Origin: Paenibacillus glycinis
GTDB taxonomy: Bacteria; Bacillota; Bacilli; Paenibacillales; Paenibacillaceae
NCBI RefSeq assembly: GCF_009909185.1
Contig: NZ_JAAAMV010000031.1
Location: 43,716 to 107,715, forward strand
DNA: 64,000 nt
Direction of reading: 5' to 3'
A model generated the notes under the pieces. The model was not told where the DNA came from. It did no database searches and saw only the letters and a program-made list of their open reading frames with translations. Position 1 is the first letter of the stretch. Every line of letters starts with the position of its first letter. A program made the translations under genes and the position numbers. Positions 54,074 through 62,934 of this stretch are shown here, piece by piece.

Positions 54074-55648
54074 ATGTTTAAGGTGCTCGTCGTGGACGAC
54101 GAACCGTTTATGATCGAAGGCTGGAAAACGATGGTCGACTGGCACGGCTGCGGATACGAATTATGCGGCACGGCGACGGACGGCGAGGAAGCGATCGCCT
54201 CGATCAAGGCCAGCTCGCCCGATCTCGTGGTGACCGACATCCGGATGCCCGTGCTCGACGGCCTCGGCCTGATTCGCGCCATGAAGGAAGAGCTGGGCGT
54301 CAGCGCCAAGACGGTTATCGTGAGCGGCTATTCGGAGTTCGGCTACGCCCAGGAGGCGCTCCGCTATCAAGTGGACCGTTACGTGCTCAAGCCGCTGGTC
54401 GCGGAGGAGATCCATCGCGTGCTGCTCGAGCTGGCGGGTCCGCTCGAGGAACGGCGCTTGGCGGAGGCGTCCGCCGGCAGGGAAGAGCTTGCCGCCGCCG
54501 CCGCCGCGATCGTCGGCGTCCTGAAGCAAGGGGGAGCGGCGGCGGTCGCCTACGCGAATCGTCTGCTCGGGACGGATAGGCAATCCCGCTGCCGCTTGCT
54601 GCTGGCCGAATCGACCCTTGGCCGGGCTGGCGGCGAAGCCTTGGATTCCCGGCTGGGATCGCTTATGGAAGCCGGATTCCGCCAAGGACTGCGGGCCTTC
54701 GCGTTCGAGGAAACGCCGGGCCAGGCGGGCCTGCTCGTGCTGGACGAAGCGGAGGACGGCGGGGAATTCGAAGCGCGCCTGGAGGAGGCGGCGACGCGGC
54801 AGTCTTGGCCGCTTCACGGTTTGGCCTTGTACTGCAGCGGAACCGCATGCGGACTGGATTCCTTGCCCGAACTGCTCGGACAGGCGCGGGAGTTGCGCCG
54901 CCGTGCCATGTTCGGGCGGCGGGCGGGCGTGCACTTGTTCCGCGGCGCGCGGACGCTTCCCGAGGAATGCCGGCCGCAGGACGTCGCGGCGCGGGCCGAG
55001 CAGCTGGTGAGCGCGATCGAAGCGGGCGACGAGACGGCCGTGCGCCGGTCGGTCGCCTCGCTGCTCGGCCTGCTCGCGAGCGGCGACGAGACCGGCGAAT
55101 GGACGGCATTCGCCGCCAGTCATATTCGCGGCGAGCTGCTTCGCCGCTTCGCGGCGCTCGAGGCCGACCCCGCCGCCGGCAGCGAATGGACGCGTCGGCT
55201 GCTGCGGGAGAGCCGTCCCGACGCGGCCGAATGGAGCCGCGAGACGATCGAAGCGCTGTGCCTTCGCGCGGCGAGCCTGCTGGCCGAACGGAAATCGGCC
55301 CCGGCGCGCAGCCGTGCGGTAGCGGAAGCGATCGCGTACCTGCGAGCGCATGTCCGCGATAAAATCCAGCTGCAGGCGCTCGCGGAACGGTTCGGCCTCA
55401 GCCCGGTCTATTTCGGTCAGCAATTCAAGCGGGAGACGGGTTGCTGCTTCAACGAGTACGTGCATCGGCTGCGGATCGACGAGGCCAGGAAGCTGCTGCG
55501 CCGGACGGACCTGAAGGTGTCCGCGATCGCCAGAACGCTCGGCTATCACGACACGGATTATTTTACCGACAAATTTAAAGCGCTTACAGGAGAGTTGCCG
55601 TCTGCCTACAAAAACAAGCGTAAGGGTGAAGGATATGCGGACCGGTAG
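54074..55648 (+). CDS. YesN-type response regulator (first of two), locus C
   Basis: A 524-residue response regulator with receiver domain (1-120; D8/D9, phosphoacceptor Asp55 in VVTDIRMPVLDG, Lys of VLKPL) and a C-terminal AraC-type double HTH (IQLQALAERFGLSPVYFGQQ and LKVSAIARTLGYHDTDYFTD). The middle part is Ala/Arg/Glu-rich. ATG 54074 gives the usual MFKVLVVDDEPF start; a GTG at 54059 is possible. It overlaps the start of the kinase gene by about 20 bases, so the two are translationally coupled. Confidence 0.9.
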   Translation: MFKVLVVDDEPFMIEGWKTMVDWHGCGYELCGTATDGEEAIASIKASSPDLVVTDIRMPVLDGLGLIRAMKEELGVSAKTVIVSGYSEFGYAQEALRYQVDRYVLKPLVAEEIHRVLLELAGPLEERRLAEASAGREELAAAAAAIVGVLKQGGAAAVAYANRLLGTDRQSRCRLLLAESTLGRAGGEALDSRLGSLMEAGFRQGLRAFAFEETPGQAGLLVLDEAEDGGEFEARLEEAATRQSWPLHGLALYCSGTACGLDSLPELLGQARELRRRAMFGRRAGVHLFRGARTLPEECRPQDVAARAEQLVSAIEAGDETAVRRSVASLLGLLASGDETGEWTAFAASHIRGELLRRFAALEADPAAGSEWTRRLLRESRPDAAEWSRETIEALCLRAASLLAERKSAPARSRAVAEAIAYLRAHVRDKIQLQALAERFGLSPVYFGQQFKRETGCCFNEYVHRLRIDEARKLLRRTDLKVSAIARTLGYHDTDYFTDKFKALTGELPSAYKNKRKGEGYADR

Positions 55649-57431
55649 GCCGTTTTTCCATAAAGTCAACGATATCCCCCTGAATTACAAGTTTATCCTC
55701 ATTTACTTGCTCTGCGTGCTGCTTCCGATCATGACGATCAACCTTTTCTTCTTCAAGCAAAATTCGGATCATATCCGCGCTCGCGAGCAGGATAACCTGC
55801 GCAAATCGATCGAACGCGCATCCGGCGAGCTGCTGGACATGATCGACGAAAGCGTCGCGCTCAGCCATTCGATCGCGAGCGACGATTCGGTCTACGAGGC
55901 GCTCGACCGCACCTACGAAAGTCCGCTCGATTATTACGGCGTGTACGACGGCTTTCTGCGGGATAAGCTGAAGCGCTACATGTCGTCCTATCCGAATATC
56001 GTCGAGATACGGATCTATACCGATAACCCGACGATTCAGACCGGGGCGAATTACCATGTGATCGGCAATGCCTCCCGCGATCTCCCGTGGCTCGATCGGC
56101 TGCGGCAATCCCACAGCAAGACGACGGTCGTCTCCTACTACGAGAGCGACGGCTTGAATCCGGGCAAGCGGATCAGCGTCGTCAGCAAGCTGGACACGTA
56201 CGCATCGCTGTCCCGGTACGGCAAATATTTGCGGATCGATCTGAACGTGGACAAAATCAACGGCATCTTGAACCGCGAGCTCGACAGCCTGCAGCTTCGG
56301 CTCATGGACGACCGGAACCGGATCGTCGCGTCCGGCATCGGCGACGATCCGCGGCAAGAACCGATCGCTGCCGACGCGGCCGTCGCGAACGCGAAGCCCG
56401 GCTACGTCATGGAACGATCGATCGGGGATTTCAGCTACATAAAGGGCTGGAAGCTCGTCGGCGTCGCGGATACCCGGCGGATCGACAGCCTGTTGGACGA
56501 CGCGCGCCGATCGATACTATGGCTGGCGGTCACCAGCACCGTCATCCCGTCGCTGCTGATCTATATCATTTTCCGTTCCTATCACTACCGCGTGAAGAAG
56601 CTGTCCCGGCATATGGAGAAGGTGCGCAACGAACGGTTCGATCCGATCGACATGCAGGAGGGACGCGACGAGATCGGCGGTTTGATCCGCACCTTCAACG
56701 TCATGACGGGGAAGATCACGTCCCTCATCAACGACGTCTACAAGCTGGAGATCCGGCAGAAGAGCCTGGAACTGGAGCGGGTGCGCACGGAGCTCGCCAT
56801 GCTGCAAAGCCAGATGAACCCGCATTTCCTGTTCAATACGCTCAACGCGCTGCTGGTCGTCTGCACGAAGAACGGGTATTCCGACGTGACCGGGATCATC
56901 AAGAACCTGTCCTTGCTCATGCGGCAGCTGCTGAGCCGCGCCGACGGCCTCGTGCCGCTCCAGGAGGAGCTTCAATTCACTTCCATGTACCTGCAAATCG
57001 AGAAGTTCCGCTTCGGCGACCTGTTCGATTATTCGTTCGACGTCGATCCGCGGGCGCTCCCGCTGCGCATTCCGCGCATGAGCATTCAGCCGCTCGTCGA
57101 GAACGCGTGCAAGCACGGGCTGCAGGCGAGAAAAGGCGACCGGACGATTCGGGTAACGGCGAGGCTGACGGAACGCGCGCTGGAAATCGCGATCGTCGAC
57201 AACGGCGTCGGGATGGAGGCGGGGAAGCTGCGCCAGCTGATGGAGAACGTTCGTTCCGAACAGGAGATGGACGGCCACGTCGGCATCCGCAACGTGTACC
57301 GGAGACTGGAGCTGTTTTATGACGGCCACGTCCGTTTCGTGATGGAGAGCGATCCGGCGACGGGGACGAAGGCGGGCTTCCATATCCCGCTCGCCCGTCT
57401 GGAAGCGGACGGATGGAAGAAGGAGGCGTGA
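55626..57431 (+). CDS. YesM-type sensor histidine kinase, locus C
   Basis: A sensor kinase of up to 601 residues. The first membrane helix is near residues 22-43 (YKFILIYLLCVLLPIMTINL), an extracytoplasmic dCache-like sensor covers about 45-290, the second helix is near 297-317, then HAMP, the phosphoacceptor QSQMNPHFLFNTLNALL (His400) and HATPase_c (PLVENACKHGLQ, DNGVGM). It sits between two response-regulator genes and overlaps the first. The start is GTG 55626 or ATG 55635; the latter has AAGG 4 bases upstream. The ligand is presumably a sugar. Confidence 0.9.
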   Translation: MKDMRTGRPFFHKVNDIPLNYKFILIYLLCVLLPIMTINLFFFKQNSDHIRAREQDNLRKSIERASGELLDMIDESVALSHSIASDDSVYEALDRTYESPLDYYGVYDGFLRDKLKRYMSSYPNIVEIRIYTDNPTIQTGANYHVIGNASRDLPWLDRLRQSHSKTTVVSYYESDGLNPGKRISVVSKLDTYASLSRYGKYLRIDLNVDKINGILNRELDSLQLRLMDDRNRIVASGIGDDPRQEPIAADAAVANAKPGYVMERSIGDFSYIKGWKLVGVADTRRIDSLLDDARRSILWLAVTSTVIPSLLIYIIFRSYHYRVKKLSRHMEKVRNERFDPIDMQEGRDEIGGLIRTFNVMTGKITSLINDVYKLEIRQKSLELERVRTELAMLQSQMNPHFLFNTLNALLVVCTKNGYSDVTGIIKNLSLLMRQLLSRADGLVPLQEELQFTSMYLQIEKFRFGDLFDYSFDVDPRALPLRIPRMSIQPLVENACKHGLQARKGDRTIRVTARLTERALEIAIVDNGVGMEAGKLRQLMENVRSEQEMDGHVGIRNVYRRLELFYDGHVRFVMESDPATGTKAGFHIPLARLEADGWKKEA

Positions 57432-57433
57432 AC

Positions 57434-59008
57434 ATGTATAAGGTACTGCTCGTCGACGACGAACCGTTCGCCATTCAAGGGCTGCAGCTGATGGTCGATT
57501 GGGAGAAGCGCGGATTCCGCGTCGCCGCGGTCTGCGATAACGGAGAGGAAGCGTTGCGCCACATCCGCAGCGATCCGCCGGATCTGGTCGTGACCGATAT
57601 TCGGATGCCGGTCCTGGACGGCCTTCAGCTGATCGAAGAGACGCGCCGATCCGGCAATCGGACGACGCTCTTCGTCATTGCGAGCGGCTACGACGATTTT
57701 GATTATGCGAGGCGCGCGATACGCCTCGGCGTCTCGCATTTCTTGACCAAGCCGGTCATGGGCGAGGAAGCGGACGAGGTGCTGGTCCGGCTGCAGGGAG
57801 AACTGCGCGGACGGGAGCGCGATCGGATGATCCGCGACAGCGCGGACCGTTACGAGATCGGCCAAGCGCTGTCGGCGCTGCTCGCCGGCGGCGATGTAAC
57901 CGAAGGGCAGCCGGCCATGCAGGCGATATCGCGCCTTTCCGGCCGGGCGCGGGAATGGACGTACCTCGGCGTCGAGACGGACGCCGAAACGGCAGGTCCC
58001 GCCCGCGAGGCGGCGCAGCGGTTCGCGGCCGAACGGTCCTGCTGCTACGTTGTCGACGGCGGTCGGGAATCGTTCGGCCTCGTGTTCGGCTCGGACTGCG
58101 GCGGCCGGGACGAAGACGGCATCCGCGAAGTCGCGGCCCGATTGCTGGAGGCGATGCGGGCCGGGACGAACGGCCGGATCGGTCTTGCGGTCGGTTGCGC
58201 AGCGGACGGTCTGCGCGGCATTGCCGAGTCCTACGGCAGCGCGGCGGAGGCGGGCCGCTTTCTTTTTTTCGGCGGCGGCGCCATCGTCCATTACGCGGAC
58301 GTTCGGGATCTGCGGCTCTCGTTCGATCCGGAAGCGCTCGGAGCGGCGGACGCGATCGTCGACGCGATGGAAAGCGGCGATCCGAGCTCGGTTGCCGCGG
58401 CGGTCCGGGCAGCGTTCCGCGCCTTCGAATCGCGGATGGTGCTGCCCGAGCTGGTAGCGCTATTCTCGACCCGGGTGCTGATGCGCGGTTTGGCGGTCTA
58501 TCAAGAGCTCGGCGGCGATCCCGACGGGCTGTTGACCGGCGCGGAGCTGTGCGGCAGCGGCCGCAAAGGCAGGCAGCTGCGGGAAATCGAACGCGAATTG
58601 AGCGGCTTTTGCTTGAAATGCCAAGCCGCCGTCGACGCGCTGCACGGCAAGCGGACGGGCGGCACGCCTTCGAAGGTCGCCGAATACTTGCGGCAGCACT
58701 TCCGGGAAACGCTCACGATCAAGGAAATCGCGGAACGGTTCTATATCCATCCCGTCTATCTGGGGCAAGCGTTCTCGCGCAAATACGGCAAGGGCTTGCT
58801 GGATTTCGTGCATGATCTCCGCATTGACGAGGCGAAGCGGCTGCTTGGGGAGACGGACGCGGCTGCCGGGGCCGTCGCCGAAGCGGTCGGGTACCGCGGG
58901 TATCAGCATTTTCTCAAGCAGTTCGAGAAACGGCTCGGGATGAAGCCCGCGGATTACAGGCTCGCCTGCGTCGGGAGAATCCGGACGAACGGAGAGGCGG
59001 GAACTTAA
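57434..59008 (+). CDS. YesN-type response regulator (second), locus C
   Basis: A 524-residue response regulator of the same length and layout as the one at 54074: receiver domain with D8/D9 and Asp55, and a C-terminal AraC HTH (LTIKEIAERFYIHPVYLGQA and AAGAVAEAVGYRGYQHFLKQ). The receiver domains share MVDW, VVTDIRMPVLDGL and similar segments, but the middle parts differ, so they are old paralogues. AGGAGG lies 7 bases before ATG 57434, and the gene starts 3 bases after the kinase stop. Which of the two regulators the kinase phosphorylates cannot be told. Confidence 0.9.
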   Translation: MYKVLLVDDEPFAIQGLQLMVDWEKRGFRVAAVCDNGEEALRHIRSDPPDLVVTDIRMPVLDGLQLIEETRRSGNRTTLFVIASGYDDFDYARRAIRLGVSHFLTKPVMGEEADEVLVRLQGELRGRERDRMIRDSADRYEIGQALSALLAGGDVTEGQPAMQAISRLSGRAREWTYLGVETDAETAGPAREAAQRFAAERSCCYVVDGGRESFGLVFGSDCGGRDEDGIREVAARLLEAMRAGTNGRIGLAVGCAADGLRGIAESYGSAAEAGRFLFFGGGAIVHYADVRDLRLSFDPEALGAADAIVDAMESGDPSSVAAAVRAAFRAFESRMVLPELVALFSTRVLMRGLAVYQELGGDPDGLLTGAELCGSGRKGRQLREIERELSGFCLKCQAAVDALHGKRTGGTPSKVAEYLRQHFRETLTIKEIAERFYIHPVYLGQAFSRKYGKGLLDFVHDLRIDEAKRLLGETDAAAGAVAEAVGYRGYQHFLKQFEKRLGMKPADYRLACVGRIRTNGEAGT

Positions 59009-59043
59009 ATTCAGGGGGTACGATGCTTTAATCTGATTATTTT

Positions 59044-59057
59044 GCAAGCGCATACAA
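59044..59057. promoter_or_regulatory. cre site (CcpA) before the locus C binding-protein gene
   Basis: TGCAAGCGCATACA matches the cre consensus at all 14 positions, 53 bp before the start codon. Confidence 0.65.
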
Positions 59058-59109
59058 TCGCGGATAATGAAGAAGCAAAGCAAACCGATCACCGGAAGGG
59101 GAGCATGAT

Positions 59110-60852
59110 ATGGGGGGTTCACCAAGCAAGAAGCTGTGGGGTTCGATGTCGCTCGTTCTCGCGTTAAGCCTGGCCATCGTCGGCTGCAGCAATAACGGTA
59201 ACGGAGGCGGCAACGCCGCCAACAACGGGGCCGCGTCGGATCCCGCGAACGCGAACGCGAATAAGCCCGCGAATGCCGCCAACGACGGAGGCGCCGAACA
59301 AACCTCGGCCGACTTGAAGCCGGTTACGATCTCCGCCTTCATCGGAACGCCGAACCAAGCGCCGACGGCCGATAACCGGATTTACAAGAAAATCAAGGAC
59401 GAACTCGGCGTTACGCTCGACATGGAGTTTCTCGTCGGCGACCTGCAGCAGAAGCTCGGCGTCATGATCGCCGGCGGCGACTATCCGGATCTCATCACGG
59501 CGGATCCGAAGCTGGTATCGTCCGGCGCGGTAATTCCGCTCGAGGATCTGATCGAGCAATACGCGCCTAACCTGAAGAAGAACTACGCGGCGTACTGGAA
59601 CCGGATGAAGGATTCCAGCGACGGCCATATTTATTGGCTGCCGAACTACGGCGCCTATACCGGCGAATATCATGCGACCGCCTACAGCGGACCGGCGTTC
59701 TGGATTCAGAAGGACATTCTGAAGGAAGCGGGCTATCCGACGCCGAAGACGCTCGACGATTTCACGAAGCTGATCCGCGACTACGCGGCGAAGCATCCGA
59801 CGATCGACGGGCAGCCGACGATCGGCTTCACGACGCTCGCCTACGACTGGCGGACGTTCCCGCTGCTGAACGCGCCGGAACATCTGACCGGCCATCCGAA
59901 CGACGGCGGCGTCGTCGTGGACAACGGGGTCGCGTCGGTCTTCGCGGACAAGGACAGCGCGAAGACGTATTACAAGGCGCTGAACGGCCTGTATAACGAC
60001 GGCTTGATGGACAAAGAAGCCTTCGTGCAGAACTACGACCAGTACTTGGCGAAGATTTCCACCGGCCGCGTGCTCGGCATGTTCGACCAGCACTGGAACT
60101 TCCAGCAGGGCGAAGACACGCTCGTCTCCCAGGGCAAGATCGGCCAAACCTACGTCGGCTTCCCGCTCGTCTACGATACCAGCATCAAGGACTACTATCT
60201 TGATCGCCCGGTCATTAACTTGAACAACGGATTCGGCATCAGCAAGGACGCCAAGGATCCCGTACGCATCATCAAGTTCCTCGACGCGCTCATGGACGAG
60301 AAATACCAAAAGCTGCTGTCGTGGGGCGAAGAAGGCGTCGATTACATGGTCGGCACCGACGGCAAGTTTTACCGTACGCCGGAACAGCGCAAGCAGCAGG
60401 AGGATCCGACCTGGAAGCTGGCCAACCGGGCGGAAGCGTTCTACGGCGCGGCTCCGAAGATGGAAGGCAGCTACAGCGACGGCAATGCGACGTCGGCGGG
60501 CACGCAGCCGCAGGAGTTCTTCGATTCCCTCAAGCCGCAGGATAAGGAGCTGCTGACGGCGTACGGGCACAAGACGTGGACGGACTTCTTCACGCCTGCG
60601 CCGGAGAACCCGGTGTATTATCCGGCGTGGCAAGTCGATCTGATCGATGGCTCGGACGCATCGGTCGCGAACAAGCAGATGAGCGACGCCTCGCTCAAAT
60701 TCCTGCCGAAAGCGATCATGTCCAAGACGGATCAGTTCGACGCGGTATGGAACGATTACGTCAACGCCTACAAGAAAATCAACGTGAAAGCCTACGAAGA
60801 CCGCATCAACGAGCAGCTTCAATGGCGCATCCAGAACTGGGCGGCGCAATAA
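59110..60852 (+). CDS. LplA-like extracellular solute-binding lipoprotein, locus C
   Basis: A 580-residue binding protein of the long LplA/YtcQ type, usual for oligosaccharide uptake with LplB/LplC permeases. The lipoprotein signal MGGSPSKKLWGSMSLVLALS ends in the lipobox AIVGC, followed by an Asn/Gly/Ala-rich linker of about 40 residues. The mature part shows VTISAFIGTPNQAPTADNRI and GVMIAGGDYPDLITADPKLV. GGAAGGGGAGCATGAT precedes the ATG. It is anchored to the outer face of the membrane. Substrate specificity is unknown; uronate or rhamnogalacturonan fragments are possible by family. Confidence 0.92.
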   Translation: MGGSPSKKLWGSMSLVLALSLAIVGCSNNGNGGGNAANNGAASDPANANANKPANAANDGGAEQTSADLKPVTISAFIGTPNQAPTADNRIYKKIKDELGVTLDMEFLVGDLQQKLGVMIAGGDYPDLITADPKLVSSGAVIPLEDLIEQYAPNLKKNYAAYWNRMKDSSDGHIYWLPNYGAYTGEYHATAYSGPAFWIQKDILKEAGYPTPKTLDDFTKLIRDYAAKHPTIDGQPTIGFTTLAYDWRTFPLLNAPEHLTGHPNDGGVVVDNGVASVFADKDSAKTYYKALNGLYNDGLMDKEAFVQNYDQYLAKISTGRVLGMFDQHWNFQQGEDTLVSQGKIGQTYVGFPLVYDTSIKDYYLDRPVINLNNGFGISKDAKDPVRIIKFLDALMDEKYQKLLSWGEEGVDYMVGTDGKFYRTPEQRKQQEDPTWKLANRAEAFYGAAPKMEGSYSDGNATSAGTQPQEFFDSLKPQDKELLTAYGHKTWTDFFTPAPENPVYYPAWQVDLIDGSDASVANKQMSDASLKFLPKAIMSKTDQFDAVWNDYVNAYKKINVKAYEDRINEQLQWRIQNWAAQ

Positions 60853-60871
60853 ACGAGCCTGAAGCGAAGAA

Positions 60872-60911
60872 CGGCGGAAAGCATCGGCGAACCGCCGCAT
60901 GCTTTCCGCCG
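60872..60911 (+). promoter_or_regulatory. Intercistronic stem-loop after the binding-protein gene (locus C)
   Basis: A perfect 13-bp stem CGGCGGAAAGCAT (60872-60884) / ATGCTTTCCGCCG (60899-60911) with a 14-base loop and no U-tract. Confidence 0.65.
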
Positions 60912-60958
60912 CCTGCGTTGAGGGCTGCCGCGATACGAGGATAGGAGGAGAGAGAACG

Positions 60959-61933
60959 ATGGCGAGCATCGAGAAAGCGAAACCCCCGAAAACGGCCGCC
61001 GCCGCGACCGCGACCGTTCCGCAGCCATCCGTATTCAAACGGATGCGCGGGCAGAAGCAGCTGATGCTCATGTCGCTGCCCATACTGGCTTACGTCGTGC
61101 TGTTTGCCTATTATCCCATCTGGGGATGGACGATGGCGTTCCAGAACTACAAGCCGGCGCGCGATTTTGCCGAGCAGGAATGGGTCGGGCTCAAGCAGTT
61201 CCGGTTCCTGTTCAGCGACGATGCGTTCCTGCTCGTGCTGCGCAACACGATTGCCATGAGCTTCATCAACATGGTGCTCGGCTTCGTGACTGCCATCGTG
61301 TTCGCGATCTTGCTGAACGAGATCAAGAACAAGCTGTATAAGCGCACGATCCAGACGATCTCCTATCTGCCGCATTTCTTGTCCTGGATCATCGTGACGG
61401 GCATCGTCGCGAACTCGCTGTCCGTCGACGGCGGCATCGTCAACGTGCTGCTCATGAAACTCGGCTTCATAAACGAGCCGATCATGTGGCTCAGCGAGCC
61501 GCATTATTTCTGGGGCATCGTCGGCGCTTCCCATGTCTGGAAAGAAGTGGGCTGGAACGCGATCATCTATCTGGCCGCCATTACGTCGATCGATCCGTCG
61601 CTGTACGAGGCGGCGGAGATCGACGGGGCGAACCGGTACCAGAAGATGCTGTACGTGACGTTGCCGGGCATCAAATCGATCGTCATTATTTTGCTGATCA
61701 TGAATATCGGTTGGATTCTCGAAGCGGGCTTCGAAGTGCAGTACCTGCTCGGCAACGGCGTCGTCGTCGACTGGTCCCAGACGATCGATATCTTCGTGCT
61801 GAAGTACGGCCTGCAGATCGGCAACTACTCGCTCGCGACCGCCGCGGGCATATTCAAGACGGTCGTCAGCATCACCCTTATCTTCGCCGCCAACACGATC
61901 GCCAAACGTTTCGGCGAAGACAGACTGCTATGA
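60959..61933 (+). CDS. LplB-like sugar ABC transporter permease, locus C
   Basis: A 324-residue permease of the LplB/YteP group. After a 40-residue cytoplasmic tail six helices follow (first near 43-63: LMSLPILAYVVLFAYYPIWG). Characteristic are the AFQNYKPARD loop and the EAA motif LYEAAEIDGANRYQKMLYVTLPGI near 218. AGGAGG lies 10 bases upstream of ATG 60959. It couples to an ATPase not encoded here and pairs with the next gene product. Confidence 0.93.
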   Translation: MASIEKAKPPKTAAAATATVPQPSVFKRMRGQKQLMLMSLPILAYVVLFAYYPIWGWTMAFQNYKPARDFAEQEWVGLKQFRFLFSDDAFLLVLRNTIAMSFINMVLGFVTAIVFAILLNEIKNKLYKRTIQTISYLPHFLSWIIVTGIVANSLSVDGGIVNVLLMKLGFINEPIMWLSEPHYFWGIVGASHVWKEVGWNAIIYLAAITSIDPSLYEAAEIDGANRYQKMLYVTLPGIKSIVIILLIMNIGWILEAGFEVQYLLGNGVVVDWSQTIDIFVLKYGLQIGNYSLATAAGIFKTVVSITLIFAANTIAKRFGEDRLL

Positions 61934-61946
61934 GGAGGACAATGCG

Positions 61947-62849
61947 ATGAGAACAAGAACGCTGCGGCTGGAGCCGGTTGTCTTCCACACGTGCAATGCC
62001 ATTGCCATGCTGGCGCTGGCCGTCATTACGCTGTACCCGTTCCTGAATACGCTGGCCGTCTCGTTCAACGCCGGCAACGACACGCTCCGCGGCGGCATCT
62101 ACCTGTGGCCGCGGGTCTGGACGGAGCAGAACTACAGGGCGATCTTCGCCGGCGGCACGATCTTTCACGCCTTCTGGATATCGGTGGCGCGCACGGTGCT
62201 GTCGACGGTGCTGAGCTTGCTGCTGACGTCCATGCTGGCCTATACGGTCAGCCGGAAGGAGTACGTATTCCGCAAGCCGGTAACGATTATCATCGTGCTC
62301 ACGATGTACTTCAACGCGGGGCTTATCCCGTATTATTTTCTGATCAAGGACTTGCATCTGCTGAACCACTTCTTGGTCTACATCGTGCCGGGACTGATCA
62401 GCGCGTTCAATATGATCGTCATCCGCACGTATATGCAGACGCTTCCGGAAGGGCTGATCGAGTCGGCCAAGGTAGACGGCGCGGGCGACTTTCGGACCTA
62501 CGTCTCGATCATCCTGCCGCTGTGCCAGCCGGTGCTCGCCACCGTGGCGCTGTTCGTCGCGGTCGGGCAGTGGAACTCGTGGTTCGATACGTTTCTGTTC
62601 GCCTCGTCGAAGCAGAACCTGAGCACGCTCCAATACGAGCTGATGAAGCTGCTGTCCTCGTCGATGAACTCGAACAGCAGCGCGGCCGTGGCGAACGGCG
62701 CGGACCCGGGAGCCGCGCGCAACCTGGTGACCCCGATGTCGATCCGGGCGTCCGTCACGATCGCGGCGTCGCTGCCGATTCTCGTCGTCTATCCGTTTCT
62801 GCAGAAGTACTTCGTGCACGGCTTGCAGCTCGGCAGCGTCAAGGAGTAG
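61947..62849 (+). CDS. LplC-like sugar ABC transporter permease, locus C
   Basis: A 300-residue permease of the LplC/YtcP group with six helices. The EAA loop is LIESAKVDGAGDFRTYVSIILPL near residue 170; the family feature GGIYLWPRVWTEQNYRAIFA after the first helix and the C-terminus YPFLQKYFVHGLQLGSVKE are present. It starts 13 bases after the previous stop, with GAGGAGG as ribosome binding site. Confidence 0.93.
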   Translation: MRTRTLRLEPVVFHTCNAIAMLALAVITLYPFLNTLAVSFNAGNDTLRGGIYLWPRVWTEQNYRAIFAGGTIFHAFWISVARTVLSTVLSLLLTSMLAYTVSRKEYVFRKPVTIIIVLTMYFNAGLIPYYFLIKDLHLLNHFLVYIVPGLISAFNMIVIRTYMQTLPEGLIESAKVDGAGDFRTYVSIILPLCQPVLATVALFVAVGQWNSWFDTFLFASSKQNLSTLQYELMKLLSSSMNSNSSAAVANGADPGAARNLVTPMSIRASVTIAASLPILVVYPFLQKYFVHGLQLGSVKE

Positions 62850-62855
62850 CCGGAG

Positions 62856-62897
62856 CGGCATCTGGCAAACGGCATTCGGCAAGCGGTATTCGGCGCG
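62856..62897 (+). repeat. Three imperfect 14-bp direct repeats
   Basis: CGGCATCTGGCAAA, CGGCATTCGGCAAG and CGGTATTCGGCGCG stand in tandem between the locus C permease and the dioxygenase genes. The array is probably a slippage product. Confidence 0.6.
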
Positions 62898-62934
62898 AAC
62901 GCCGCCTCATTTCATACAGGGAGATGACAGAAGC

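Noticed and set aside
59164..61083. 639-codon open frame on the minus strand opposite the locus C binding-protein gene
   Set aside because: Low-complexity Arg/Val/Leu-rich antisense of a well-defined lipoprotein gene; no ribosome binding site or family.
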